A DNA stretch of 64,000 nucleotides from Streptomyces angustmyceticus (GCF_019933235.1 NZ_CP082945.1:1736001-1800000), one strand, 5' to 3'; shown: positions 17,024 through 26,672, numbered from the stretch's first letter. Numbers and translations: made by a program. Notes: a model not told the origin generated them from the letters alone.

Positions 17024-18163
17024 TCACCGCTGCGGCCCCCGCTTCCGCTCCATCATGTGGCGGCCCAGTGCCTGCTTCTGCTTCCAGTCGCGGCGGATCT
17101 CGGCGCGCAGCCGGGCGTCGGTCTTCGCCACGATGCGTTGGTTCTCCCGTAGGAGCTTGCGGTAGCTCTCCAGCCGTCGCAGGGGCAACTCCCCGGTCTC
17201 TAGGGCCTCTTGGACCGCGCAGCCGGGTTCGGCCTGGTGTGCGCAGTCGTGGAAGCGGCACTCCTCGGCCAGCGACTCGACGTCCGAGAACGTCCGGGAC
17301 AGCCCGGTTCCCGCGTCCCACATGCCGACGCCGCGCAGCCCCGGCGTATCGATCAGCACCCCGCCGCCGGGGAGCGCCCGCAGGTCGCGGGTGGTCGTGG
17401 TGTGCCGGCCCTTGCCGTCCCGGTCGCGGATGGCCTGCACCCGCTGCAGTTCCTCGCCGAGCAGGGCGTTGGCCAGCGTGGACTTGCCCGCGCCGGACTG
17501 CCCCAGCAGGACGGAGGTGCCGCCCGCGAGCACGGCGGTGACCACTTCCACCCCCTCGCCGGTCATCGAACTGACCGTCAGCACCTGCACGCCCGGTGCC
17601 GCGGTCTCCGCGTCCGCGACGAGATGCGCCAGGGTGTCCGGTCCCCCGGCCAGGTCGGCCTTGGTCAGCACCACCAGCGGCTGTGCCCCGCTCTCCCAGG
17701 CCAGCGAGACGAACCGCTCGATACGTCCGAGGTCCAGCGCATCGGCCAGCGACACCGCGATCACCGCGTGGTCGACGTTCGCCGCGAGGATCTGTCCCTC
17801 GGAGCGCTTGGAGGAGGTGGACCGCAAGAACGCCGTACGCCGGGGCAGCAACGCCCGTACCACGCCGTCGAGATGGCTGCCGGTCAGGCCGTTCTCCAGG
17901 TCGATCGCGGCCCAGTCCCCGGTGCACGGCACCCGCATCGGGTCGCTCGTGGCGACCAGCGCGGTGTCCGCCAGTACGGTCCGGACGCCCGCGCCCTCGC
18001 CGGAGCCGTCGGCGACGACGGCGTCCACCCGCCCGCGGTCCACGCGGACGATACGGCCGGGCACGATCCCCCGCCCGGCGTGGGGGGTGAAGCTTTCCGC
18101 GAACCCGTCGTCCCAGCCGTAGGCGGTCAGCGGGTGCGCAGCAGAGAAATCGAGGTCCAACAA
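17024..18163 (-). CDS. rsgA: Ribosome small-subunit-dependent GTPase A
   Basis: This 379-aa circularly permuted GTPase acts in late maturation of the 30S subunit. An N-terminal OB-like domain is followed by the permuted G domain: G4 TKAD (residues 167-170), then G1 GQSGAGKST (221-229), then G3 DTPG (272-275). A C-terminal zinc site follows with ligands Cys302, Cys307, His309 and Cys315. All motifs are intact. The start is a TTG (18163) 8-11 nt after GAAGGG. It lies 325 bp downstream of tsaD on the same strand. Between them sit a 23-codon ORF with an excellent ribosome site and a GC hairpin, so its expression may be attenuated. Confidence 0.92.
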   Translation of the reverse strand: MLDLDFSAAHPLTAYGWDDGFAESFTPHAGRGIVPGRIVRVDRGRVDAVVADGSGEGAGVRTVLADTALVATSDPMRVPCTGDWAAIDLENGLTGSHLDGVVRALLPRRTAFLRSTSSKRSEGQILAANVDHAVIAVSLADALDLGRIERFVSLAWESGAQPLVVLTKADLAGGPDTLAHLVADAETAAPGVQVLTVSSMTGEGVEVVTAVLAGGTSVLLGQSGAGKSTLANALLGEELQRVQAIRDRDGKGRHTTTTRDLRALPGGGVLIDTPGLRGVGMWDAGTGLSRTFSDVESLAEECRFHDCAHQAEPGCAVQEALETGELPLRRLESYRKLLRENQRIVAKTDARLRAEIRRDWKQKQALGRHMMERKRGPQR

Positions 18164-18198
18164 CGGGATGACCCTTCAGGAAGGAGCAGCCCCGGCCG

Positions 18199-18215
18199 CC
18201 CGCGCACGGCGCGGG
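18199..18215 (-). promoter_or_regulatory. GC hairpin in the rsgA leader
   Basis: CCCGCGC and GCGCGGG form a perfect 7-bp stem with a 3-nt loop. It lies 21 nt after the stop of the short ORF and 35 nt before the rsgA start. Its position suits an attenuator or a structure that controls access to the rsgA ribosome site. There is no U-tract. Confidence 0.45.
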
Positions 18216-18236
18216 AAGAAGAAAGGTGATGTCGAG

Positions 18237-18308
18237 TCAGCCGGAGACCACGGGAGAGAGGTTGATGGTCTTCTGGAGGCGGGCAGCGCCCTGCGCAGCG
18301 ACAGTCAT
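18237..18308 (-). CDS. 23-codon ORF with perfect Shine-Dalgarno before rsgA
   Basis: The ATG at 18308 is preceded at 8 nt by GGAGGT within GGGAGGTGAGG. The eight bases GGAGGTGA are fully complementary to the 16S rRNA 3' end. The predicted peptide starts MTVAAQGAARLQKTIN and ends LSPVVSG. It has no signal peptide and no run of one amino acid that would mark a classical attenuation leader. The ribosome site is far better than that of most genes in this window, including rsgA itself, which suggests it is translated. It could be a leader peptide or a small protein. Not recognised. Confidence 0.5.
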   Translation of the reverse strand: MTVAAQGAARLQKTINLSPVVSG

Positions 18309-18488
18309 CGGTCCTCACCTCCCGGATTCCTCGACAGCCGACGACGGTGACCCCGGGTCCCGTCCGAACACCGCCGACCTTAGGCCGTCCCGGAGCGGCG
18401 GTGCCACTTCTTTTTCCCGCTCCCTTCCTCGGCTTCTGTTTTCGGTTTCTTCCGCTGCCTTCGCCCGCTCCTGCAGCCCGCTCCCCTG

Positions 18489-19568
18489 CTACGCCGCCGT
18501 TCGCCCCGCCGCCCCGGCCGTGCGCCCCGTCGGGTGCAGGGCGGCGTACTCCAGGGGTGCGGACGGGTCGATGGAGACGTCCAGGGGGGCCGGGGCGGCA
18601 CCCGCGCGGGCCAGGAGGTCTCCGATGGCGGCGATCATCGCCCCGTTGTCGGTGCACAGCCGCAGCGGCGGCACCCGCAGGGTGATCCCCGCGGCGGCGC
18701 ACCGTTCCTCCGCCAGGCTCCGGACCCGGGAGTTGGCGGCGACTCCGCCGACCACGACGAGGGTGCTGACGCCGTGGTCGGCGCAGGCGGCGACCGCCTT
18801 GCGGGTCAGGACGTCGGCGACCGCCTCCTGCAGGGCGGCCGCCCCGTCCGCCACCGGCAGCTCCCGGCCGCGGTGCCGCTCCGCCCAGCGTGCGGCGGCG
18901 GTCTTCAGCCCCGAGAAGGAGAAGCCGTAGGGGTCGTCGTGCGGTCCGGTCAGGGGGCGGGGAAAGCGGACGGCGCGTACGTCGCCCTCGCGCGCCGTCC
19001 GGTCGATGGCCGGTCCCCCGGGATACGGCAGACCGAAGACCCGGGCGGCCTTGTCGAAGCATTCGCCGGCGGCGTCGTCGAGGGTGTCGCCGAGGTGCAC
19101 GATGCGGTCCCGGGCCAGGTCGCGGACGAGCAGCAGCGACGTGTGGCCGCCGGAGACGATCAGCACCACGCAGGGGTCGGGCAGCGGGCCGTGCGCGAGG
19201 GTGTCGGCGGCGACATGGCCGGCCAGGTGGTGCACGCCGTAGAGCGGCACGTCCAGCGCGTACGCCAGGCTCTTCGCGCCGGCCAGCCCGACCTGGAGCG
19301 CGCCGGAGAGCCCCGGCCCGGTGGTCACCGCGACCGCCCCGATGTCGGACATCCGCAGCCCGGCCTCGGCCAGGGCCCGGTGCACGACCGGGGTGAAGGC
19401 GTGGACATGGGCGCGGGCCGCGATCTCCGGCACCACTCCCCCGAACCGGGCGTGCTCGTCCATGCTCGACGCCACGGCATGCCCCAGCAGCCGGCCGTCC
19501 CGGACCAGGCCGGCGCCCGTCTCGTCACAGGACGACTCGATGCCCAGCACGACGGGTGTTCCACGCAT
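18489..19568 (-). CDS. tsaD: tRNA t6A threonylcarbamoyltransferase subunit TsaD
   Basis: This 359-aa ASKHA-fold protein transfers threonylcarbamoyl from TC-AMP to A37 of ANN-decoding tRNAs, with TsaB and TsaE. Hallmarks are '[16 protein letters not shown]' at the N-terminus, the metal-binding HxxxH in '[12 protein letters not shown]', '[11 protein letters not shown]', '[19 protein letters not shown]', 'FSFSGLKTA', and 'CTDNGAMIA' near the C-terminus. The ATG at 19568 has GGAG 6 nt upstream (GAGAGGAGAACGGC); an in-frame start 18 nt earlier lacks one. In Streptomyces the essential tsaD is normally clustered with tsaB, tsaE, rimI and alr. None is here, so this may be a second copy. Confidence 0.9.
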   Translation of the reverse strand: MRGTPVVLGIESSCDETGAGLVRDGRLLGHAVASSMDEHARFGGVVPEIAARAHVHAFTPVVHRALAEAGLRMSDIGAVAVTTGPGLSGALQVGLAGAKSLAYALDVPLYGVHHLAGHVAADTLAHGPLPDPCVVLIVSGGHTSLLLVRDLARDRIVHLGDTLDDAAGECFDKAARVFGLPYPGGPAIDRTAREGDVRAVRFPRPLTGPHDDPYGFSFSGLKTAAARWAERHRGRELPVADGAAALQEAVADVLTRKAVAACADHGVSTLVVVGGVAANSRVRSLAEERCAAAGITLRVPPLRLCTDNGAMIAAIGDLLARAGAAPAPLDVSIDPSAPLEYAALHPTGRTAGAAGRTAA

Positions 19569-19669
19569 GCCGTTCTCCTCTCGCATACGGCAGCCAGTTT
19601 TCTGCGCTGGCTACGTAACTGCGAAGGATATGCAATAAGGGGCGGGGCGGGTTGCCGCGCGCGACCGCC

Positions 19670-20197
19670 TCATGCCCCCGTGGCGCCGTCGATGGCCTCC
19701 CTGAGCAGGTCCGCGTGACCGTTGTGGCGTGCGTACTCCTCGATCATGTGGACCAGGATCCAGCGCAGCGAGACGCCCTGACCGCCGGCCTGGCCGGCCT
19801 CCTGCTCCGAGAGCTTGCCGGTGGCGTCGAGCGCGGCGCCGGCGGTCAGTTCGCGACTGCGGGCGACTTCGGCCTGCCAGCCGGCCAGGGCCTGGCCCAG
19901 CCCGCGGTCGGGGGTGAGCGTGAAGCCGTCCGGGTTGTCCGCCTCGTGGACCGGCGGGACATCCTGGCCGGCGAACACCCTCTGGAACCAGTTGCGTTCG
20001 ACCTCCGCCAGGTGCTGGACGAGGCCCAGCAGCGTCATCCCGGACGGCGCCACCGGGGCGAGGCGGGCCTGACGGTCTTCCAGGCCCGCGCACTTCAGCG
20101 CGAGTGTGGCGCGGTGGAAGTCCAACCAGCCTTCCAGCGTGGCGCGTTCATCGGCCTGCAGGGGCGGAATCGGCCGCCCGTCCGGTGTGGCATGCAT
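19670..20197 (-). CDS. DinB/DUF664 family protein
   Basis: This 175-aa four-helix-bundle protein belongs to the DinB-like DUF664 group common in Streptomyces. The diagnostic stretches are '[23 protein letters not shown]' (metal-binding His in HLAEVER), '[25 protein letters not shown]' (second and third His) and 'IDG.TG' at the end. Some members are mycothiol- or bacillithiol-dependent transferases; the substrate is unknown. The ATG at 20197 follows GAAAGG. A second gene of the same family lies at 28465 on the other strand and shares these motifs, so the two are paralogues. Confidence 0.88.
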   Translation of the reverse strand: MHATPDGRPIPPLQADERATLEGWLDFHRATLALKCAGLEDRQARLAPVAPSGMTLLGLVQHLAEVERNWFQRVFAGQDVPPVHEADNPDGFTLTPDRGLGQALAGWQAEVARSRELTAGAALDATGKLSEQEAGQAGGQGVSLRWILVHMIEEYARHNGHADLLREAIDGATGA

Positions 20198-20430
20198 GGG
20201 CGCAGCCTTTCACGGCGGGGTCCTGGGACGGAGGCCCCTTTTCGTGCGGACCCGACGGGACGAGGCGAGCGGAAAGAGGCGAGAGAAGGCGGGGAGAGGG
20301 GAGCGGGAGGGCGCGAGCGGCCGGGCTCCGCACCTGGGCGGGCGCGGGGGGGCGCGGTCGGCGCGTCGGCGGGCCGCGGGGCCCACCCGGCCGTCCGCCC
20401 CCTGGCGGAGCACAATGCTAGACATGGGGC

Positions 20431-23274
20431 ATGACGGAATACTTCGGGCGAGAGGGTGACGATTCCGCGTCATCACACTCCCCGGGACGACGCCTCCGCT
20501 CGCTGCTGCAGGTGCCCAGCGTCGCGGGCCAGGTGTTCGTGCTGCAGCTCGCCCTGGCGGTACTGCTGGTCGTCGCCGCCGTCGTCGCGCTCGTCCTCCA
20601 GGCGGAGGGCGCGAGCATGCAGGAGGCCCGTCAGCGTTCCCCGGCCGGGGCCGCCGCCTTCGCCCATGCGCCCGGCACCCTCACCGCCATGCAGTCCCGC
20701 GACCCCAGCGCGCTGCTGCAGCCCGGGGCGGAGGCGGCCCGCAAGGCCGCCGGGGTCGACCACAGCGTCGCGTTCCGCCCCACGGGCATCCGCTGGACGC
20801 ACCCCGGCACCCGGCTGATCGGCAAGCACGTCGTCGGCGCCGGCACCTACCCGCCGTCGCTCCACGGCACGCCCCGCACCGCCACCTTCACCTCGTCCGT
20901 CGGTCCCGCGGTGGACACCACGGTTCCGGTCTCCGCTCCCGACGGCTCGACCGCCGGGTTCGTGGCCGCCGGGATACGTGTCCAGCGGGCGGGCGAGCGG
21001 GTGGCGCAGCCGTTGGCGCTGGTGCTGGGCGCCGCGGCCGGCGGGCTGCTGGTGGTCGCCGTCGGGGCGGCGTGGACGAGCCGCCGGCTGCGGCGGCAGA
21101 CGCACGGGCTGCGGCCGGCCGAGCTGCGGCGGAGGTACGAGCATCACGACGCGGTGCTGCACGCCGTACGGGAGGGCGTGCTGGTCATCAGCGGCGACGG
21201 GCGGCTGCTGCTCGCCAACGACGAGGCCCGGCGGCTGCTCGCCCTGCCCGCCGACGCGGAGCGGCGCCCGCTCGCCGACCTGGATCTGGAGCCCGGGCTG
21301 AGCGCGCTGCTGGCCTCCGGCCGGGAGGCGACCGACGAGGTGCTGCCGGCCGGCGACCGGCTGATCGCGGTGAACGTCCGGCCGACGGCGCCGCACGGCG
21401 GGCCCGCCGGGACGGTGGTGACGCTGCGGGACACCACCGAACTGCGGACGCTGGCCGGGCGGGCGGGCGTGGCCCAGGAGCGGCTGAAGCTGATCTATGA
21501 CGCGGGGCTGCGGATCGGCACCACGCTGGAGGTGGGGCGGACCGCCGAGGAGCTGGCCGATGTCGCGGTCCCCCGGTTCGCCGACGTGGCCACCGTCGAA
21601 CTGCTGGAGCCGGTGCTGCGGGGTGACGAACCGGCGGCCGGGCCGGGCACCGGCCTGCGGCGGCTGGCGGTCAGCGGGGTCCCCCAGGCCGCGGCGATCT
21701 ACCGGGTGGGCGAGGACCTCAGGTTCGCGCCCGGCACACCGATGGCCACGGCCCTGGCGAGCGGCCGCCCGGTCCTGGTGGACGATCTGCCCCGGTCGGA
21801 CGAGTGGCGCCGGCCGGACCCGGAGCACACCCAGCGGGTGCTGGACGCCGGTATCCGGTCGCTGATCGCCGTGCCGCTGCAAGCCCGCGGGGTGGTGCTG
21901 GGGCTGGCCAACTTCTGGCGGACCGGGAGCGCCGGCGGCTTCGAGGAGGAGGATCTGGCCTTCGCCGAGGAACTGGCCGCGCGCGCCGCGGTCGCGATCG
22001 ACAACGCCCGCCGCTACACCCGCGAGCACACCACGGCCGTCACCCTGCAGCGCAGCCTGCTCCCGCAGACCCTGCCCGAGCAGTCCGCCCTGGAGGCCGC
22101 CCACCGCTACCTTCCCGCCCTCGCCGGGGTCGGCGGCGACTGGTTCGACGTCATCCCGCTGCCCGGCGCCCGGGTCGCCCTGGTGGTCGGAGATGTCGTC
22201 GGGCACGGGCTGCACGCCGCCGCCACCATGGGCCGGCTGCGCACCGCGGTGCACAACTTCTCCGCCCTCGACCTGCCGCCCGACGAACTGCTCAACCATC
22301 TGGACGAACTCGTCACCCATATCGACACGGACGAGGCGGGGACGGCGGAGGCCGGCGCCGGCGGGGACGAGGGGACCTGGCCGGGCGGCACGGCCGACGG
22401 GGCGCCGGCGCAGCTGGGCCGCACCGGCATCACCGGTGCCACCTGCCTGTACGCCATCTACGACCCGGTCGGCGGCCTGACCACCCTGGCCAGGGCGGGC
22501 CACCCGGGTCCGGCCGTGATCGCCCCGGACGGCACCGTCTCGTTCCCCGAGGTCCCTGTCTCCCCACCGCTGGGCCTGGGCGGCGGGGAGCCGGTGGAGA
22601 CCACGGAACTCACCCTGGGCGAAGGCTCCCGGCTGGTGCTGTACACGGACGGGCTGATCGAGGGCCCCGACCGCGACCTCGGCCGGGGCCTGGAGCTGCT
22701 GCGGACGGCCCTGGCCGGCGCGGCGGACCGGGCCCCGGAACAGATCTGCACGGCGGTCCTCGACACTCTGCTGCCCGAACACCCCAGTGACGACATCGCC
22801 CTGCTGGTGGCCCGCACCCGGCTGCTGGCCCCCGGCCGGGTCGCCGAATGGGACGTGCCCTCCGACCCCGCGGCCGTCGCCCGCATCCGGTCGGCCTGTC
22901 TGCGCACGCTGGAGTCGTGGGGGCTGGTGGCGCTGTCGTTCACCACCGAGCTGATCCTCAGCGAGCTGATCACCAATGCCATCCGCTACGGGGCCCAGCC
23001 GATCCGGGTCCGGCTGCTGCACGACCGGGCGCTGATCTGCGAGGTCTCGGACGGCACCAGCGCCTCCCCGCACCTGCGCCGGGCGGCGACCACGGACGAG
23101 GGCGGCCGCGGCCTCTTCCTCGTCGCCCAGTTCGCCCAGCGCTGGGGCACCCGTTACACGCCCAACGGCAAGGTCATCTGGACCGAGCAGACCCTCGACG
23201 GCGGCCGGCCGGAACCCGGTCCGGACTCGGCCGACGACATCCTCGACCAGTGGGACGACGTGCCCGCGCTGTGA
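20431..23274 (+). CDS. Membrane sensor SpoIIE phosphatase with PAS, GAF and HATPase domains
   Basis: This 947-aa signalling protein has, in order: TM1 (about 32-58); an extracytoplasmic sensor of about 125 residues resembling the sCache/CitA group; TM2 (about 192-214); PAS (about 225-330, 'VLHAVREGVLVISGDGRLLLANDEARRLL'); GAF (about 350-530); and SpoIIE/PP2C (about 545-800). The last has the metal motifs GGDWFDV, GDVVGHG, YTDGLIEG and SDDIALLVA. A C-terminal HATPase (about 815-925) has N box ELITNAIRYG and GGRGLFLV. It combines an anti-anti-sigma phosphatase and an anti-sigma-kinase-like domain in one chain, so a partner-switching role controlled by an external ligand is likely. No STAS protein is nearby. 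It is monocistronic. Confidence 0.92.
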   Translation: MTEYFGREGDDSASSHSPGRRLRSLLQVPSVAGQVFVLQLALAVLLVVAAVVALVLQAEGASMQEARQRSPAGAAAFAHAPGTLTAMQSRDPSALLQPGAEAARKAAGVDHSVAFRPTGIRWTHPGTRLIGKHVVGAGTYPPSLHGTPRTATFTSSVGPAVDTTVPVSAPDGSTAGFVAAGIRVQRAGERVAQPLALVLGAAAGGLLVVAVGAAWTSRRLRRQTHGLRPAELRRRYEHHDAVLHAVREGVLVISGDGRLLLANDEARRLLALPADAERRPLADLDLEPGLSALLASGREATDEVLPAGDRLIAVNVRPTAPHGGPAGTVVTLRDTTELRTLAGRAGVAQERLKLIYDAGLRIGTTLEVGRTAEELADVAVPRFADVATVELLEPVLRGDEPAAGPGTGLRRLAVSGVPQAAAIYRVGEDLRFAPGTPMATALASGRPVLVDDLPRSDEWRRPDPEHTQRVLDAGIRSLIAVPLQARGVVLGLANFWRTGSAGGFEEEDLAFAEELAARAAVAIDNARRYTREHTTAVTLQRSLLPQTLPEQSALEAAHRYLPALAGVGGDWFDVIPLPGARVALVVGDVVGHGLHAAATMGRLRTAVHNFSALDLPPDELLNHLDELVTHIDTDEAGTAEAGAGGDEGTWPGGTADGAPAQLGRTGITGATCLYAIYDPVGGLTTLARAGHPGPAVIAPDGTVSFPEVPVSPPLGLGGGEPVETTELTLGEGSRLVLYTDGLIEGPDRDLGRGLELLRTALAGAADRAPEQICTAVLDTLLPEHPSDDIALLVARTRLLAPGRVAEWDVPSDPAAVARIRSACLRTLESWGLVALSFTTELILSELITNAIRYGAQPIRVRLLHDRALICEVSDGTSASPHLRRAATTDEGGRGLFLVAQFAQRWGTRYTPNGKVIWTEQTLDGGRPEPGPDSADDILDQWDDVPAL

Positions 23275-23397
23275 CGCCGCCCCTGGCGACAGCGTTCCCG
23301 CGCTCCGCCGCCGCGCGCGGCGGCCGTCGGATGCACCCCCGTTGCCCCCTGGCTAAGCTCGGGGAAGGGGCCGAAGATCTGATCATGGAGGCTCCCC

Positions 23398-23892
23398 GTG
23401 GTGCAGCTGCCCGAAGCGCGTGATCTGGCCCCTCGCCTGGCCACCGGTGCGTTCCTGCTGAATTCCGGTCTGACGAAGTTGCGGGCCGACGAGGCGACCG
23501 CGCAGGCCGTGCACGGCATGGCGTGCGTCGCGTACCCGTTCCTCGACCGGATTCCCGCCGAGCGCTTCACCCGGCTGCTGGCGTGCTCGGAACTCGCCCT
23601 CGGCGGCGCGCTGCTGGCGCCGTTCGTACCGACCCGGCTGGCCGGGCTGGGGCTGACCGGCTTCGCCGGCGGGCTGTTCGGCCTGTATCTGCGCCTCCCC
23701 GGCATGCGGCAGGAGGGCGGTCTGCGACCGACCCAGGACGGGATCCCGCTGGCCAAGGACAGCTGGCTGCTGGGCATCGGGCTGGGGTTCCTGGGCGCGG
23801 CCGGGCGGCGGAAGCGGGCCGCGGCCGCCCGGTACCGGCACGCCTGCCGCCGGCATCACGGGCACCATCACCGGGGCCGTTGCCGCTGCTGA
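23398..23892 (+). CDS. DoxX-family membrane protein with His/Cys-rich tail
   Basis: This 164-aa protein has a GTG start at 23398, 6 nt after GGAGG. It has three to four hydrophobic segments in the DoxX arrangement: 'RLATGAFLLNSGLTKLRADE', 'LLACSELALGGALLAPF', 'LAGLGLTGFAGGLFGLYL' and 'WLLGIGLGFLGAAG'. DoxX proteins are small membrane proteins linked to redox stress or quinone use. The last 20 residues are unusual: a basic, His- and Cys-rich tail (HACRRHHGHHHRGRCRC) that could bind metal. The final codons and stop lie inside a terminator stem, so the tail may partly reflect that DNA structure. Confidence 0.8.
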   Translation: MVQLPEARDLAPRLATGAFLLNSGLTKLRADEATAQAVHGMACVAYPFLDRIPAERFTRLLACSELALGGALLAPFVPTRLAGLGLTGFAGGLFGLYLRLPGMRQEGGLRPTQDGIPLAKDSWLLGIGLGFLGAAGRRKRAAAARYRHACRRHHGHHHRGRCRC

Positions 23893-23904
23893 GTGCGGCA
23901 ACGG
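23877..23904. terminator. Hairpin overlapping the DoxX stop codon
   Basis: CCGTTGCCGC pairs perfectly with GCGGCAACGG (10 bp) across an 8-nt loop that holds the TGA stop. It serves a convergent gene pair. Confidence 0.7.
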
Positions 23905-23938
23905 GGGCGGGCAGCCGGACGTGCGGGGCCGGGCGCGG

Positions 23939-24415
23939 TCAGCGGGCCGGGGGCCGCCGGAGGGCCCGTACGGCGGCGGCACAGCCCGCGGCCGTGACCC
24001 CGGCGAGGAGGAGGACCAGCAGGCTCGTCCGGTCCTGCGGCTGGAAGGCCAGGTCGGAGCGCTGGTTGAGGACGAAGCCGTCGTAGAACATCCAGGACAC
24101 CAGGGCCACGACCGGCGCCAGAAGCGGCCGCGCCAGCAGGGACACGGCGGCCGTCAGCGCGGCGAAGACCGCGAGCGCCGCCGTGGCGTGCGCCGCCGTG
24201 CCGGTCAGCATCAGGGCGGTCACCAGCAGCGCCGCGCCCAGGGCGCCGAGCGGCAGTGCGAGGTCACGGGCGAGGGCGGCGGGGCGGGGCGGCGGCCGGC
24301 GGACCGGCCGCGTACGGGGCGGGGCCACCCGCGGGCGGTGTGCGGTGCGGGGGACGCCGGAGGCGTGGGGCACGCAGGTGCGGCGCGCGGGCGCCGGGCG
24401 GTGAAGGGTGGCCAC
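23939..24415 (-). CDS. DUF4118-like membrane protein
   Basis: This 158-aa protein starts at GTG 24415, 8 nt after AGGAGG; a GTG 9 nt further upstream would overlap that ribosome site. A basic, Pro-rich N-terminus of about 45 residues precedes three to four TM segments. 'PVVALVSWMFYDGFVLNQRSDLAFQPQDRTSLLVLLLAGVTAA' has the layout of the DUF4118 sensor segment of KdpD (a short aromatic 'F-Y-D-x-F' loop, then a basic/aromatic patch, then a final helix). No kinase domain follows. It is divergent from a KimA/APC-type transporter, so a role connected to that transporter is possible but unproven. Confidence 0.62.
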   Translation of the reverse strand: MATLHRPAPARRTCVPHASGVPRTAHRPRVAPPRTRPVRRPPPRPAALARDLALPLGALGAALLVTALMLTGTAAHATAALAVFAALTAAVSLLARPLLAPVVALVSWMFYDGFVLNQRSDLAFQPQDRTSLLVLLLAGVTAAGCAAAVRALRRPPAR

Positions 24416-24701
24416 GGAGAACACCTCCTGCTTTGGCCCCGCGGCGGACCGGACGGTTCCGCGGATCCGCGAAGGCCCCTTGCCGCCAGACTGCGCGCCC
24501 CGGACCGGTACGGGAGCGCCCGGTTTCCGTCCTTGACGCCGTGTCTACGGGCCGCGGGCGCTTTCTGACGCGGTCTTGACGGCGGGGGTGCGGCGGCCGA
24601 TGTCGCCCGGCGCGGGGTGCGACACGGCGCCGCTGACGTGGTGATGCATACTCGCTCCTCGTTGCCCGAACGACGACCGATGATCGGCAGGCCCTCCCCG
24701 C

Positions 24702-26672
24702 ATGACCACTGTCCAGGCGGACCCCACGCCGTCCCCCACCACCGCCTCCAAGAGGTGGCGCGCCTGGCTCCTGGACGGACTGAGCAGCCAGGCCGCCCGC
24801 CACCCCGGGCCGCACGGCACCCCGCCGGCCGAGCACAAGGGCCACTCCTGGTGGCGCGTCATGTGCCTGACGGGCGTCGACTACTTCTCCACGCTGGGCT
24901 ACCAGCCGGGCATCGCCGCGCTGGCCGCCGGGCTGCTCTCGCCGTTCGCCACGCTCGTGCTGATCGCGCTGACGCTGCTGGGCGCGCTGCCCGTCTACCG
25001 CAGGGTCGCCAAGGAGAGCCCGAACGGCGAGGGCTCGATCGCCATGCTGGAGCGCCTGCTGCCGTGGTGGGCGGGGAAGCTGCTGGTCCTGGTGCTGCTG
25101 GGGTTCGCGGCCACGGACTTCATCATCACCATGACGCTGTCGGCCGCCGACGCCTCGGCGCATGTCGTGGAGAACCCGTTCGCCCCTCCGCTGCTGCACG
25201 GCGCGAACCTGTGGATCACCCTGGTGCTGCTGGCCGCCCTGGGGGCGGTGTTCCTCAAGGGTTTCCGTGAGGCGATCGGCATCGCCGTCGGGCTGGTCGG
25301 GACGTATCTGGCGCTGAACGTCGTGGTCCTGGCCACCGCGGCCGCGAACGTACTGGCGCACCCGGTGGTGGTCGGCAACTGGTGGGACGCGATGACCGCC
25401 GAGCACTCCTCGCCGGTGGCGATCGTCGGGGTGGCGCTGCTGGTCTTCCCCAAGCTGGCGCTGGGCATGTCCGGCTTCGAGACGGGCGTGGCGGTGATGC
25501 CGCAGGTACAGGGCGACGCCACCGACACCGAGGCCCGCCCGGCCGGCCGGATCCGGGGCACCCGTCGGCTGCTGACCACCGCGGCGCTGGTGATGAGCGG
25601 CTTCCTGCTGCTGTCGAGCCTGGCCACCACGCTGCTGATCCCGCAGCGGGAGTTCGAGGCCGGCGGGTCGGCCAACGGGCGCGCGCTGGCCTACCTCGCG
25701 CACCGGTATCTGGGCGAGGCATTCGGCACCGTCTACGACCTCTCCACCATCGCCATCCTCTGGTTCGCCGGCGCCTCGGCGATGGCCGGGCTGCTCAACC
25801 TCGTTCCGCGCTATCTGCCGCGGTACGGCATGGCGCCGGAGTGGGCCCGCGCGGTGCGTCCGCTGGTGCTGATCTTCCTGGCCACCGCCTTCGGCATCAC
25901 CTTCTTCTTCAACGCCAGCGTCGACGAGCAGAGCGGTGCGTACGCGACCGGTGTGCTGGTGCTGATGCTCTCGGCGTCCTTCGCCTCCACCGTCGCGGCC
26001 CGCCACCGGCGGCTGCGGGCGGCCACCGCCGGCTTCGGCGCCATCACCCTCGTCTTCGGCTACACCCTGGTCACCAATGTCATCGAGCGGCCGGACGGCC
26101 TGAAGATCGCGCTGCTGTTCATCCTCGGCATCCTGCTCACCTCGTTCGCCTCGCGGGTCCACCGGGCCTTCGAACTGCGCGCCGTACAGGTCGACTTCGA
26201 CGAGACCGCCGAGCGGCTGATCGGCGCGGCGACGGCGGCCGGGCCGCTGCGGGTCATCGCCAACGAGCCCGACGAGCGGGACGAGGCCGAGTACCGGGAG
26301 AAGGAGTACAGCCAGCGCGAGGAGACCCACATACCCGACGGCCGTCCGGTGCTGTTCCTCGAAGTGACCGTCCCGGACTCCTCGGACTTCACCACCGAGC
26401 TGCACGTGCGGGGCGAGGAGCGGTACGGGGCGCAGATCCTGCGGGTGGAGGGCGCCGGCGTGGCGAACACCATCGCCGCCGTGCTGATGCGGCTGCGCGA
26501 GCACACCGGCCAGGTCCCGCACGTCTACTTCAACTGGACCGAGGGGCATCCGCTCGGCCATCTGCTGCGGTTCCTGGTCTTCGGTGACGGCGAGGTCGCG
26601 CCGGTCGCCCGCGAGGTCCTCCGGCGCGCCGAGCCCGACCCGGCCCGCCGCCCGCGGGTCCACGTCGGCTGA
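24702..26672 (+). CDS. APC-superfamily transporter, KimA-like
   Basis: This 656-aa protein has about 12 TM helices and a soluble C-terminal region of about 170 residues. The first helix '[24 protein letters not shown]' has the unwound Gly-rich substrate loop of APC carriers. '[19 protein letters not shown]' and '[16 protein letters not shown]' also fit. The overall length, the GYxxGIAALA motif and the long cytosolic tail resemble the KimA/YdaO group of K+ importers rather than ordinary amino-acid permeases; neither can be excluded. The ATG at 24702 has only a weak ribosome site. I checked the 5' region for the c-di-AMP (ydaO) riboswitch consensus and found none. Confidence 0.8.
   Translation: MTTVQADPTPSPTTASKRWRAWLLDGLSSQAARHPGPHGTPPAEHKGHSWWRVMCLTGVDYFSTLGYQPGIAALAAGLLSPFATLVLIALTLLGALPVYRRVAKESPNGEGSIAMLERLLPWWAGKLLVLVLLGFAATDFIITMTLSAADASAHVVENPFAPPLLHGANLWITLVLLAALGAVFLKGFREAIGIAVGLVGTYLALNVVVLATAAANVLAHPVVVGNWWDAMTAEHSSPVAIVGVALLVFPKLALGMSGFETGVAVMPQVQGDATDTEARPAGRIRGTRRLLTTAALVMSGFLLLSSLATTLLIPQREFEAGGSANGRALAYLAHRYLGEAFGTVYDLSTIAILWFAGASAMAGLLNLVPRYLPRYGMAPEWARAVRPLVLIFLATAFGITFFFNASVDEQSGAYATGVLVLMLSASFASTVAARHRRLRAATAGFGAITLVFGYTLVTNVIERPDGLKIALLFILGILLTSFASRVHRAFELRAVQVDFDETAERLIGAATAAGPLRVIANEPDERDEAEYREKEYSQREETHIPDGRPVLFLEVTVPDSSDFTTELHVRGEERYGAQILRVEGAGVANTIAAVLMRLREHTGQVPHVYFNWTEGHPLGHLLRFLVFGDGEVAPVAREVLRRAEPDPARRPRVHVG

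Noticed and set aside
16619..17152. A short rightward gene following the EcsC-like gene
   Set aside because: It has no ribosome site, poor codon bias and no family, and runs through the strong hairpin into rsgA.
24424..24701. A c-di-AMP (ydaO) riboswitch before the KimA-like transporter
   Set aside because: The conserved core segments of that riboswitch were looked for and not found.
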